From Actinernus sp. WN-2022 (Eukaryota > Cnidaria > Anthozoa > Actiniaria > Actinernidae): 64,000 bases of DNA. The stretch is from NCBI GenBank assembly GCA_030867875.1, contig JAOWCC010000019.1:32221976-32285975 (forward strand), read 5' to 3'. Position numbers and translations under genes: made by a program. Under the pieces are notes generated by a model, which saw only the letters and a program-made list of their open reading frames with translations, was not told the origin of the DNA and ran no database searches. Shown piece after piece: positions 22,126 to 33,065 of the stretch; positions within the stretch are counted from its first letter, which is position 1, and each line of letters opens with the position of its first letter.

Positions 22126-22544
22126 TTACTTACAATTGTTATTGTAATCATTTGCGCCCGATATTATAAAGGTGTTTCTATATCTATTAGTTCTACATGA
22201 TGGTATACACATAGGATTTCTACTCCTTAAGGTAACAGTTGGGCGCGTTGTATTAAACGGTAGGAGGCCATATAGATTTCCCTCTGGATGCGACAGTATC
22301 CTACGAAATAAACTCTGGCAGAGTTGTGACCTACGGTCCGCAAGGCTACATAGACCAGAAAAGTTAAGCTGGTCAGAGTACGAAAGATCGTATCCATATA
22401 TAATGCGTAGGGCTCGTTTTTGTATTCGTTCAAGTGAACAGCTAAGATAATCTGGGAGACTATAATGAAATACCGGGCTGGCATATAACAACACAGATTG
22501 AATACAGGCAGTATAAAATTGGACAAGTTCGTCTGCAGAAACAT
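22126..22544 (-). pseudogene. LINE C-terminal remnant
   Basis: Two overlapping frames contain QSVLLYASPVFHYSLPDYLS and LERIQKRALRIIYGYDLSYS, typical of the region after the RT domain in CR1/L2-type elements. Frameshifts break the continuity. Confidence 0.75.
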
Positions 22545-22813
22545 TAGCGCGCTTAAGCTGGACTAGGAAGTATAGTCTCTTTGACGCTTTTTTGATGGTG
22601 TCCGAAATATGAGAGTTCCATTTAAGATTATTTCGTCCACTTCACCAAGAGTTGCCTCCCCTACCGTAACGGTGTCATAAATTCTCGGTGTTCTAGAGAA
22701 CGAGATTTTGAGTTCTTTACATTTCTTTGGATGCAATTCAAATCTGTTCTCTTTAGACCACTGATCTACACGATTAGTTATCTCCTATGCGTGGCTGCAT
22801 TCGTTCTTTTTTA

Positions 22814-23659
22814 TTACTTCGTGAATTGTGGTATCGTCAATAGCCAGGGGCCTAATTTGGTACCCTGAGGTACCCCTGCCGGCACTGACTCCCACTCTGA
22901 GAAGCAATCACTTGCAAGCTTAACACGTTGGCGCCTATTCGATAGAAAAACGCAAATCCAGTTCAGAATATGCGGGTTTATACCGTAGTTGGCGAGCTTA
23001 TTAATTAATAGGGTGTGGTCGATCAGGTCAAAAGCTTTCCGGTAATCTAAGGCAAAAACTCTGACATCATTCCCTGACCCATCGGTTGCTTTGGACCAAT
23101 GGTGTATCATGCTTATCAAGGCGTGACTGGTTGACAGGTTAGGGATACACCCAAACTGGTCAGGTCCAATGTGCTTGAGCACCGCCGGTTTTACGTGAGC
23201 CTGCACTACAAAATCTTCAGCCACTTTAGATAGAGTTGGTGTTAACGAAATAGGCCTTAGGTCTTTTGTGATATCTTTAACATGTGTTACTTTCGGGAGC
23301 GGAGTGATATTCGCACTCTTCCATAAAAGGGGCAGTTTTTCCTCTCTAAGGGTGGAATTAATAATTGATGTCACCGGTACGGTCAATATATACGAATACT
23401 CCTTTAAGATCCTGTTCGGGATATCATCTGGGCCATTCGCTTTGCCAGCACAGATTCTATTTAACTGGGCTGTTACTGACTCAAGGGATACCAAAGGCTG
23501 GACAGCATCGCTTGAGTCGAACCGTGTGTCTGTGACTAAAGGTTGATAAGACTGTTGGGGCTCTATACACTGTATGTTGGGTATAGTCTGTACAGTTACC
23601 AAATGTCTAGAAATATGTTTAGATCCACTCTGACTTGCCCTTTGCAATGAAGCTGTCAC
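22814..23659 (-). pseudogene. Reverse transcriptase fragment of the LINE
   Basis: 281 codons: GKANGPDDIPNRILKEYSYI, then WKSANITPLPKVTHVKDITK, DLRPISLTPTLSKVAEDFVV, IGPDQFGCIPNLSTSHALIS, VFALDYRKAFDLIDHTLLIN and VPAGVPQGTKLGPWL. These are RT domains 0 to B, with the first catalytic Asp in ALDYRKAFD. Directly after GPWL a deletion and frameshift join it to sequence that in another frame reads AIDDTTIHEVIKK, the remnant of the YxDD motif. The enzyme cannot be active. Confidence 0.88.
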
Positions 23660-23700
23660 GGGAGCTGTTGATCAACGAAACCTCGATCTTGACCGGAACT

Positions 23701-24825
23701 ACATGGTGTAACCGTTTCAATTTCAATACTTATTTTTTGTTTGCCTTGTTTCACGGCTAACAGTTGTATTCTTTATCGTAGGAAATGTGACTGGCTCTTT
23801 TTTTTGCTTTTTAAAAAAAATTCAGTTGATTATCAAGCTTGCATTTCTTCGTGAGTATAATATAACTTCAAAAATCATGCATAATTAATTACCATTCACC
23901 CATGAAGTTTTATATAGTGCCACACCTGACGTACAGTGCAAAGTCGTATAAAGACCATCCTAGTCAATCCTTATAAAACCAAGGGCTTCACCGTGAATCT
24001 TTATAAAGACCCTCACTCGTACAGTGAAAATCCTTAAAAAGACCCTTTGGGGAATCTCTGTTCATAAGATGAGACTCGGGGTTGCTCAACCAACGGTCTT
24101 AAGTGCAATGACTCGATGAGCTTGAAAACAAAGACCGGCCTTGGCTCACAGTTATTCATACGCAACCGGCCTATTACGACAGCATATTTTCAGCTCCGTA
24201 TTCCAACTGCGCATGTCAGTTCTGCACAACGTAGCTATTCTTCGCTTTCCATCTAAATTTCTGAAAATTATCTTTTAGAGGTAACGCTTTTGAAGCCGTT
24301 CAATAAACTCGCAACACGTGTTTTATCAGATCTAAAAACACTCGGGCTACGCTCGTGTTTTTAAATCTGGTAAAACACTGCTGCTCGTTTATTAAACATT
24401 TCATATATTTCAGCCGGATTTAAGACATTAACTTAAATTTATATTTGACGTAACTCATAAGCTAAAGTATCTTTAGTTATTAGTTCTGCAAGCTTTGCTT
24501 TATTTATCAAGCCTGAGTTCCTCGAAGCCCGCGCGATTATTTAATTTACAATGACGATTTTGATTCTCTTGGTAAAAGGGTGTTTCCTTATTCTAGGATT
24601 GCAATAAGTTTTTAATCCCAAATCAGTCCACGAGTTTGGATTAGCTCAATCGGGCTTTCAGCAACTGTGCCCTGGTTTTACTTTTCATTTTTTGCTTTGA
24701 CCACTCAGTAAAATTTTATAATACGACTTGTGGCCTCCAGACATGTGTTGGTGTTTTAGCATTAAATTTGACACTGCTTCCTTTTGCATTTTGTTTTCAG
24801 CATTAGAATACATCACTTTGGTTTA
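23701..24825. other. Gene-free stretch
   Basis: Holds a loosely repeated stretch (23925-24050) of TATAAAGACC words and a short hairpin around GATCTAAAAACACTCGGGC / GCTCGTGTTTTTAAATCTGG (24330-24372). No coding signal. Confidence 0.45.
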
Positions 24826-25106
24826 GAGCGGTTTTCAGTTGAGTGTAGTAAAACCAAAGTAATTACATAGCCAATCACAGGAGCAAGTGAAAACACAATG
24901 AGGCAATCACGAACTGAAGTAATTCACGATTAGTTTTACTTGAACCAATCACGAGGCAAAGCCAAAGTAAACGCAATCGTCGATGCTGTCGCTAAAACAA
25001 AACCTGATTGCGTGTTTGCGTTTGGTTTTAGTTTAGAACTTGATTAGCTGAATATAAAAGCTAAGCAAACGCAAAACCAATGCAATTACTTGTTGCTTTC
25101 GACACT
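24826..25106. mobile_element. GAGCGGTTTTCAGTTG MITE, right end lost
   Basis: Left end GAGCGGTTTTCAGTTGAGTG after TA (24824-24825). The body matches 52505-52787. The right terminus is missing where the next element (25117-26184) begins. Confidence 0.7.
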
Positions 25107-25116
25107 CAATCGATTA

Positions 25117-26184
25117 GTACTGACAAATTCACGGACACGAGGTCTCTGGGAAAACCTCGCTATTTTTAACATGCCGGAAGAAATTAACGAGAAAAGTCAT
25201 TTCTGTTTCGATGAAGCGAAGGTTTGAAAATACGGATAACTCATTTCAAGCCAAGAAGACGTGCGACCGTCTCTCCATTGGCTCCTGTACTAGTTTAAAG
25301 TGCCCCTACGATCAAATTTTGACATATCAATGTTTTTGCATATTCATAAAGTAGAGTTCATATATTATTACCAGTTCAAATTGTTTTTCGATACAACGAC
25401 AGGAAGTCTTATTTTTTTAGCTCCGAATATTGAATCTACACGTCCGCCATTACTGGAAGCCGTGCCCTTTGTTCAGCTTTAAACAAAGGTTTATTCACCG
25501 GAAATGATGTCATACACTTAACGCTCGCCTGCAGAACACAACGCCTGGAGGCATATTTCTACTAAAAACGTCTTCACGTACATAAGAAGAAAGTTATATT
25601 TATCTTTGCGAGGTTGGCTACTTTTTTATGCACGCTATTTCGCGCCACGAGGTTGTCGTGTTAAGTGTATGACATCACTTCCGGTTAATAAACCTTTGTT
25701 TAAAGCTGAACAAAGGGCACGGCTTCCAGCAATGGCGGACAGGATTTTACCGGTAAACTCTCCTAAAATTTGTGGTTTAAGATGCCCATTTGGGAATATT
25801 TTTTACTATTTCGGATATTTCTAATACTGATTGACCTATAGACACTGAAAAAGTGGCAAATCGAAATGGTAAATTTTCGTCGTAGTGGCACTTTAAGAGC
25901 ATGGTAGATTAAATTATATTGTGTCAATCGATTTAACGTTTATAACTGACTCCTGCTCGGCTGTTAATGTTAACATTCTCAAAACAAAACTCCATCCGAC
26001 ATATCTTGAATGCTAACGTGAATAATACAAAAACAAGCGAAACGATTTGGGAAAACAAAAGGATTCGGATCACTAATTTTCTCGTGCTTATGTAATATTT
26101 TCGCATATTGCGATTGGTTGGTTAAGAAATTAAAAAGTTAGCGAGGTTTTCCCTGAGACCTCGTGTCCGTAAATTTGTCAGTAC
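25117..26184. mobile_element. TIR element with TA flanks, containing a second element
   Basis: Ends GTACTGACAAATTCACGGAC and the complementary GTCCGTAAATTTGTCAGTAC, with inner match GAGGTCTCTGGGAAAACCTC / GAGGTTTTCCCTGAGACCTC, each flanked by TA. A TTAA element (25299-25892) is nested inside. Confidence 0.75.
25299..25892. mobile_element. TTAA-flanked TIR element, AGTGCC ends
   Basis: TTAA occurs directly outside both ends (25295-25298, 25893-25896). Termini AGTGCCCCTACGA / TCGTAGTGGCACT. Further inside, arms of about 100 bp match (GGAAGCCGTGCCCTTTGTTC / GAACAAAGGGCACGGCTTCC). TTAA points to piggyBac or Kolobok type ends. Confidence 0.75.
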
Positions 26185-26750
26185 TAGTGTGGTGTCGGGA
26201 TATGAATTTTTCGGGTCAACGTCAATCATGCTTCTTGGCTCAAGGAACGACCGCGCCAACGCCACGGATTTCGATCGATGAAACTCATTCAAAATGGCTG
26301 CTATGAGAAAGTTTAGCTGAGTTTGTTTGGGCTTCGCTTCGCGAGTACCTAATGTTACCGTTTTATATGCATACAAAGGTAAGATAATTATCATACTGTG
26401 TGTTGCATAAGTTTGAGCTCGATTCGACGCGAATTTCTTGGTAAAATTTGTTATTTTGTGGAGCTTGTTGTGATTGCTGGAATAGATTTGATAATTATGA
26501 AGGGGATAGTTTTTTTAAGAAAAGTTCAAAACTAACATAAATAACAACGAGACACAGTTTAAAGACGATATTCAAACTTTATTTTTACAATTTCATATAT
26601 TACACTGTGGCCACACTCCTTTTATACTGGAACTTTTATATTAGACCCGTTTGAGATGCTGCTGCAGTTATGTGCCGAATCTAATGAGATGAACAAAGCC
26701 GCCCAATTATTATTTGTTTCAATTACGTTCGGCACAAGTAGACATGGAGT

Positions 26751-26912
26751 CTGAACCGAGCCTAATGATGGATCGATGTAGGGGCGTAATTCACATTTGT
26801 ATAGCGTCTGTCCAGGCTCATTTTTCCCCTGAACCGAGCCTAATGATGGGTCAATGTAGGGGCGTAATTCACATTTGTATAGCGTCTGTACAGGCTCTTC
26901 TCCTCTTCCTCC
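26751..26912 (+). repeat. 81-bp direct tandem duplication
   Basis: CTGAACCGAGCCTAATGATG starts at 26751 and again at 26832, with GGGGCGTAATTCACATTTGT inside each. A third, diverged start (CTGAACCGAGTCTAAT) is at about 27038. Confidence 0.8.
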
Positions 26913-27135
26913 CCCCCCCCCCTATTCCCACGAGTCTATTCGCAGGTTAATCTACAGAAGACGAGCAGATTGAACACAGATGAACATACTATTATCCTTT
27001 TTTTCAATTGCGTTCGACACGAGTGGACATGGAGTCTGAACCGAGTCTAATTCCCAGGATTTTCGGGTCGGAGTGTACCACCCTGGTCTCAAAACCCTGA
27101 CCCTATTTCAGACCAAAATACAAGATTTCAGACCT

Positions 27136-27255
27136 GGGCCGGGTTGTTCAAAGCCCGATTAGTGCTAATCCAGGGTTAATTTCCATGACAACCAATAGGT
27201 TCTGTGCAGAGTTAATCCAGGATTAACACTAATCGGGCTTTGAACAACCCGGCCC
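27136..27255. repeat. Palindromic hairpin, about 36-bp arms
   Basis: GGGCCGGGTTGTTCAAAGCC is mirrored by GGCTTTGAACAACCCGGCCC, with CGATTAGTGCTAATCC / GGATTAACACTAATCG continuing the stem. Confidence 0.78.
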
Positions 27256-27393
27256 TGTACTCTATTTCATAATTCGGGCCACCTAGGAATAGGTGAATAC
27301 ATGTAGTTCTAGCATATTTTTGTGTCACATGGTTTGTACTAGGGGAGCCGGATAATTGATTCACTACTCATGCTCGTGATATTTTTTATAATA

Positions 27394-27974
27394 GGGTGGC
27401 GAATGGTGTCAAGAAAAAGGTCTCGCAAAAAGTCGGTAAAGTCTCGAAATCTCGCATTTTATAGGTCGGATCTCGTAGTCTCGATTTTACTTTCCTTTGC
27501 CCGTCTCAGATTTTTTTGGAGAGGGTCTCGGAGTCGCGCATTTTTACTCTTTTTATTAGCTTTTATTGGGGTTACGGTTTTTTGGCGACCTCTGCATGTG
27601 TTTTATAAGGTACGCGAACGACAGCTAATTGGTTGAATGGTGAATTCCTCACCTGGCGTGATGAAAGTTATTGGGTGTTTCGTCATAATAATTACAGTAG
27701 AGCGTTTTCACGTGACGTCATGCCGGCCACCATGTTGGTTTACCTTTAACAATAGATTCTTCGTTAGCTTCTTTTGTTAGGTATACCAACATGGCCGCCA
27801 TGCCCTTTGAATCTCTGGCGATTGAGTGAAAACCATCTATAACAGTCTTGGGCTCGGATATTGAAAACGGACGAGCTCGGGCTCGGATTTTGAAATCTCA
27901 AAGTCTCTGGCTCGGATTTTGAAAACGCAAGTCTCAGCGTCTCGCGAAGTCTCGGATTTACCATTCGCCACCCT
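27394..27974. mobile_element. TIR element with GGGTGGCGAATGG ends and TCTCG-rich body
   Basis: Termini GGGTGGCGAATGGT / ACCATTCGCCACCC. The interior is built from repeated GTCTCG and CTCGGATTTTGAAA words on both arms. A second MITE (27703-27832) is nested inside. Confidence 0.7.
27703..27832. mobile_element. MITE, GTTTTCACGTGACGTCAT end; family of 48764-48907
   Basis: Matches the reverse complement of 48764-48907 over the whole length, sharing AACAATAGATTC, GTTAGCTTCTTTTGTT and GGCCGCCATGCCCTTTG. Ends read GTTTTCAC and GTGAAAAC. Confidence 0.75.
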
Positions 27975-28570
27975 TATGATGGAATGGACCTTTCGCAAGA
28001 ATGCAATCACGTGTTTGTACTAGATGGCAAACAAATCTTAATTCACACATTTAAAGGTACGAGATCGATGGTGCTATTAGCAAAACCTGAAACAGCGTTT
28101 TTAAAGATAGCTTGCCATCCAGCATCCATGGCAACGTCTTTCCTATGGAGATTACAAGCTGAATTAATTCGTTAACAAGTATTATATCAGCACGACTTCT
28201 ACAAAAGGCCTATTACAACTGCTCCCAGTAATTATAATAAATCAACTTCACATAACAGTCTCTGAACTTAACTTGCTCAAAAATATTATAATATTAATTG
28301 AGATGTTTTTATTTTTTATTTTAGAAAACTTCTTTTTAGCAGGGTTTACCAACCCATACTTTTCAACATTTTTAGAAATCAATGCTTTTCAGTAGGATTC
28401 ATGCACTGGTAATATTATTTCTAACTTCACTGTCCAAGCACAGGTGCTATTGTAGCATATATGTACATGTAACTGTTCCTTTAGCGAATAGCTATCCCTT
28501 ACGAATATTTAGGGATGTGTCGTTCTAAATGTGAAATAGTCATCTATCTAGATCTGCATGCAGTTTTATT

Positions 28571-30071
28571 ACTCGGGCTGCCTGTGGCAGGCACGAGTCT
28601 AAATCTGCAGGCCGTTATGCCATCTTAAGATTCTGCGGACGCCATCACCTTGTTACTCGGGCTGCCTGTGGCAGGCACGAGTCTTAATCTGCAGGCCGTT
28701 ATGTTTTGTTTCATGCAGCAAAATTTCTGCGCATGCGTTAAATTATGCATTAATTGTTGGCGCTAATAGTTTTATCTCCAGTCCAGTCGCCATCTTAAGA
28801 TTCTGCGGACGCTATCAGCTTGTTTGAGGTACGTTTCGTAGGTTTTATGCCACATTTCATTTTACTCTCGGTCATAATACATACCAGCGCAAACACCGTG
28901 ATCGGTAGGCCAACACGTACTAAAATAGTTTTGACCGTGTTTTGGGCTGGTTTACCGATCTCGTACGATCTCTCTGTGTACGTTATACAGGTATACTGAA
29001 TAGCTAATTTATAGCGAAATATAGCGATTTACTAGCAAATATATATACTGTGGTTGAGCAGTTATGGGTTACTACCCTCTATCAAAGTCTGAAGACATCT
29101 GAACTCCTGAACTCCTGAACTGTGAGAGCAACACTGTTGCTCGTCAACACGAAGCCAGAAATACACACTCAGCACGAATATTTTATGATGAGCCAAGCAA
29201 TATTCAACTCTCAAGGTAAACTTAAACAAGAAACCTCTCACGGCCGAGGTTTTGGTTCGAGATATTAAAGGCTTCCAACAATTCCCTTTATAGTTCTGTA
29301 ATATAATGAGCAGACTGAAGTTTTGGGAATGAGGATAAAGCTTTTAATTAGAGATCCAACAGGCATTTCAGCTAATAATCTTTAATCCAACAAATACCAA
29401 TATGGACTCGTAATGGCTCATCGTGTATAGCTGATTTATAGCATTTGCATTTGTCTAAGAAAGCTTTCTCTCGGCAACGGTAATTAGAAGTGTTTACGTT
29501 TTTACTTTCAATGGCCTTTTTCGACTCGAAAGCAGTTTATTACGCACTCATTTGAAGCTATAAGTGCTTCGTCGTCGTAAAAAACAAATCACACACATTT
29601 TGCCATTGTCTGAACTCGTATTGACGCCATAAAATGTCCAAAACTTTGCAGTGAAACAACTCGCTACGCATTTTATGACGTCATTTATATGATCAATACG
29701 AGTTCAGACAATGGCAAAATGTGTGCGATTTGTTAAAAATACATTTGAGACAATCATCTATTAGCACTCGGAACCTGCAGTATAACAGAACAGCAGACTA
29801 AATTGTAAACGTGTGTTACATGAATAAGTAGTGTTTAAATTAAAAGGTCAACTTCTTTAATTTACATACGAAAAAAACAAAAATATTAAATTACATATAT
29901 ACTAGGGGAGCAGAGAATGAAAGTCACCGCGCTACCGGCCACTCCTAAAGACTGCTAAATTCAGCTAATAATTCTTCTCTTTGGTTATTACTAAGAGGAT
30001 TTCAAATTAAAGCCGGTGTATTTCATCTTCAATCTCATGTGGCCCGAGTGAAAGCCCAGATGGGCTCTTGT
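28571..30071 (+). mobile_element. Helentron-like (Helitron2) non-autonomous element, copy A
   Basis: The left end ACTCGGGCTGCCTGTGGCAG folds on itself (ACTCG pairs with CGAGT, GCCTG with CAGGC). The right end carries GCCCGAGT, the complement of the left terminus, then the hairpin AGCCCAGATGGGCT and CTTG. TT lies outside both ends. Terminal inverted repeats offset from the 3' end, a 3' hairpin and TT insertion are the known signature of Helentrons and their derivatives. A second left end starts at 28655, so the 5' region is partly duplicated. No Rep/helicase frame. Related copies occur at 55-62 kb. Confidence 0.62.
29578..29740. repeat. Inverted-repeat insertion inside copy A
   Basis: AAACAAATCACACACATTTT and TGCCATTGTCTGAACTCGTA on the left are mirrored at 29697-29740. 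The split Helentron-like copy at 62118-62410 lacks this segment. Confidence 0.7.
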
Positions 30072-30286
30072 TTTGTTTTATAGTGTTTATTTTCTATTTC
30101 TTGAAGGAGGCTGAAATTTATAACGAAACGTGATTTCCACTCGTTTTTTTTTTTCGATCACGGGGGTCGCCGTTCCCGAATTCTTACTCATGTCATGAAG
30201 TGACCGAGTGAAAGTGCCGACGTTCTGGCCTGGAACTACTGAAGAATCGGGCCATTTACTGCTATATTCGATGCCATTACTTTTAA

Positions 30287-30746
30287 GTAATGGTCCAGAT
30301 AAGAACTGTAGTAGAATCTATTGTTCTGCGGCAATGAGCCTCCCCCACATACGATTTTGCTTGAATATGCCTTAAGTGCTTTAGGAGGTATCTACAGTCC
30401 AAACTACATCTCGAAAATAAAGTATTTTTATGCCATTGGCTCTTTTTTTCTGTGAAAAGGCAGAGAAGCCACCATCTAGCCAATCGGATATAGAGAAAAC
30501 AAAGGATTTTTCAATCGCAAATTTGAGAACCTTCCCCTCACACGATATTCTTCGAAATTCAACCATAGTTAGTTTGATCAAATATAAATTCAAACCACAA
30601 AAAATATCGAATTTAAATGTATTATTTCGATGGGTTTCTATTGAATTTATAAGTATCAACCAATGAAATTACGAGAGAATAATAGAAAATTAACACCTTT
30701 TAACATTCCTTGCCGTAGACACTACAGTTCTTATCTGGACCATTAC
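30287..30746. mobile_element. TTAA-flanked MITE with 26-bp perfect TIRs
   Basis: GTAATGGTCCAGATAAGAAC plus CTGTAGT at the left is exactly inverted at the right. TTAA at 30283-30286 and 30747-30750. 460 bp, no transposase. piggyBac- or Kolobok-type target site. Confidence 0.8.
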
Positions 30747-31250
30747 TTAACAGAAACGAATATCAAATAACAATGCAATCTGGTAAGTTTTATGTGTGTT
30801 TTACTTACAAATGTCGGTTAAAATTATTTCACCGCCACGTGCGTTTAGGAGCGCCAGCTAATCCCTAATCCTTTCTTAAAATGTGAGAAATTTCCATCCA
30901 AAGTCGTCCTAGAAAAACCGTCAACATCTTGCCATTTCCATCGAAGAAACCTTTGGTTTCAGCATAACTTCGCTTGCGTGGTGGTCGTCGTGTCGAATAT
31001 TTAAATAAATCTCTGGGTAAAAAACGTCCGACAAGGGCGCCAGGTTAAATTTACATTTGTTTACATTTGAGAGATGGAACTCCAAATTTGAGAGAAATTT
31101 CCTCCGCTACGGACTTTCTCTCCCGGGTCTCCGCCATCTTGTATGTGAATAAATTAAGTGACCCACAGTGTCCTGAGCGATAACACGTGACGCCGAGTCG
31201 ACAAACACTTTCTTGACTCGTAACACGAGTCTGTATGCAGCCTATACTCG

Positions 31251-31490
31251 GGCCTCCCGGTTAGCTCGGTGGTTAAGCTCCGATCTGTCGTGCGGGAGGT
31301 CGAGGGTAGGGTCTTAAAATAACTGAGTAGAACGTGCTACCTTTGTGAAACAATCTCGTTCTCGAACTGCAAATGGTTAGACCGGATATGGACGTAAAAG
31401 CGTAGGTCCCACGTCGGCCTCAAGTTTATCAGTCTCACCAGACTTTCACGAGTTACCGACGCTAAATAAAGTTACTTTACTTTACTTTAT
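31251..31490 (+). mobile_element. Second tRNA-derived SINE family, copy 1
   Basis: The head GGCCTCCCGGTTAGCTCGGT then GGTTAAGC resembles a tRNA 5' half (A-box TAGCTCGGTGG). The B box is decayed (GGTCGAGGGTAGGG). The tail ends in repeated TTACT/TTTAC. A relative in opposite orientation lies at 58480-58693. Confidence 0.72.
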
Positions 31491-32706
31491 ATACAATTAA
31501 GGCATTCCACCAGAAAATATATTAATGAAATATAAATATCCATGACAGGCAAATGTTTTGCGAAAGGACATCTGTGTCCGGTGCGAGTCAGCTGCGAAAA
31601 AAAATGCCATTGGCTTTCAAGATATCACTTACAAACTGTGCTAAATTCTCAATTTTCTTTCAGACTCGTTCTAAGATTGATTTCGGGCCGAAAATGGTTA
31701 GGGTTTTTCTTAATTTTGGGGTTAGAGTTTTTAGAGAAAATGAATTATTAATACGCCGATTTGTGGGGTATTCTGCAATCACTCCGCAGGTTCTAATAAA
31801 ACATAGATAATAAGTCACTTGAGCAATAATTTGTGATCCGATCAATCCGTGTACCGATCGACCGATCCAGATTTTCCAAGGCACCTTCATGACGTCTTCA
31901 CTGACTCAGCGAATTCGAACCTTCGTACATTTGCACTCAAAATAGAAGTCAATACTTTATTTCAACTCGTTAAATCCACCAAACAAAGATCGCTTACTCT
32001 TATGCCTTCCATTAAAAAATTGTTTTAGATGAGTAATCACGTCAAAGTTGCATTTTCAAGGAAACCAGCAACTCGCGGATCAAAGGCAAATATCGACACA
32101 ATAGTAAGCGCTACGTAACCTGGCTTAGTGGGATAACCCGCTAGCCTCTGCTTTCAATCCAAGATGGCCGAACTGCGATAATAGCGAATACCCTATTCCA
32201 GACTAAAAAATTATTACCCCTATTTCAGACCAAAACAACTCCAAAACACCATATCCGTACAGTGTTTGTATGGGGGTGTGTGTTTTTCTGGGGGGAGGGG
32301 GGTTTCGAAGCACATCACAAGTACATCTCATTGGCGTAATAAGTTATTTTATTTCATATCTATTCTATAAGAATGTCAACCTCACTTTTCAGGTTTGCTA
32401 TACAGAAACAGGACCGACATGAGAGATATGTACATGGCCATATCTAGGATACATTATACTCGTTAAATGGACGGGGCTCTTCTAGTTAGTTGGGCTCGTC
32501 CAATGGCTATCTGTATAGTTCTCGTAGCTCATGGTTTTCATTCGTTATCAAACAATTTGTACACGTATTCTAATAGATCTTTGCATCAAATTCCCAGCAT
32601 CGGGATCAACTTTATATTAGTTTGTCTCTTGACATTAATAATTTACAATAGCGACACTTTTGACCCTCAGTGTAGCTGAGGAGCTCCAACCCAATCGTTC
32701 TTCATA
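31491..32706. other. Gene-free stretch
   Basis: Short open frames without motifs. 32190-32240 carries CCCTATTTCAGACC words also seen at 4763-4780 and 27104-27120, a dispersed repeat. Confidence 0.45.
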
Positions 32707-33035
32707 ACGGGGTACTGTCAACCCCCAAATGACAAACTTTCTCACGACGAAAGACAAAAATAACTACTCAGATTACCAGAGTATGTTTTCCAGGTATACT
32801 GGAGAAAATCTGAGAAAATATTGATGAAGGATGACAAAGATTCGACTGGATGAAAAATACTGCTTTTAAGAGAAATTTAGAGCAACTTCAAATCGGTTGA
32901 CTGTAACCAAGATCAATTTTCTAGAATAAGCCTGTGTAATCCACTTTAATCTTTGACATCCTCTTATCGATTTAAAAAGGAAGCATATCAGGACATTTAC
33001 AAAGTATCTCAAAGTGTATTTTTTGTAGTTTTGTG
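32707..33035 (+). repeat. Dispersed repeat, copy without insertion
   Basis: About 330 bp matching 48671-49155 (AATACTGCTTTTAAGAGAAA, TTTAGAGCAACTT, AATCCACTT, TTTGACATCCTCT). It lacks the 140-bp insertion found in the other copy. Confidence 0.75.
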
Positions 33036-33065
33036 TTAAAGAAACTTGAAAGTTCAATTCGGTTT

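Larger units (their letters stand above)
21921..23700 (-). mobile_element. 5'-truncated CR1/L2-type LINE with microsatellite 3' end
   Basis: Read on the minus strand, an RT frame (23659-22814) is followed by frameshifted C-terminal pieces (22544-22126) and a 3' end AATAAACGATCTATCTATCT made of a TCTA microsatellite (about 21921-21958). Non-LTR elements of the CR1/L2/Rex group often end in short tandem repeats. The 5' part (endonuclease) is absent. Confidence 0.85.
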
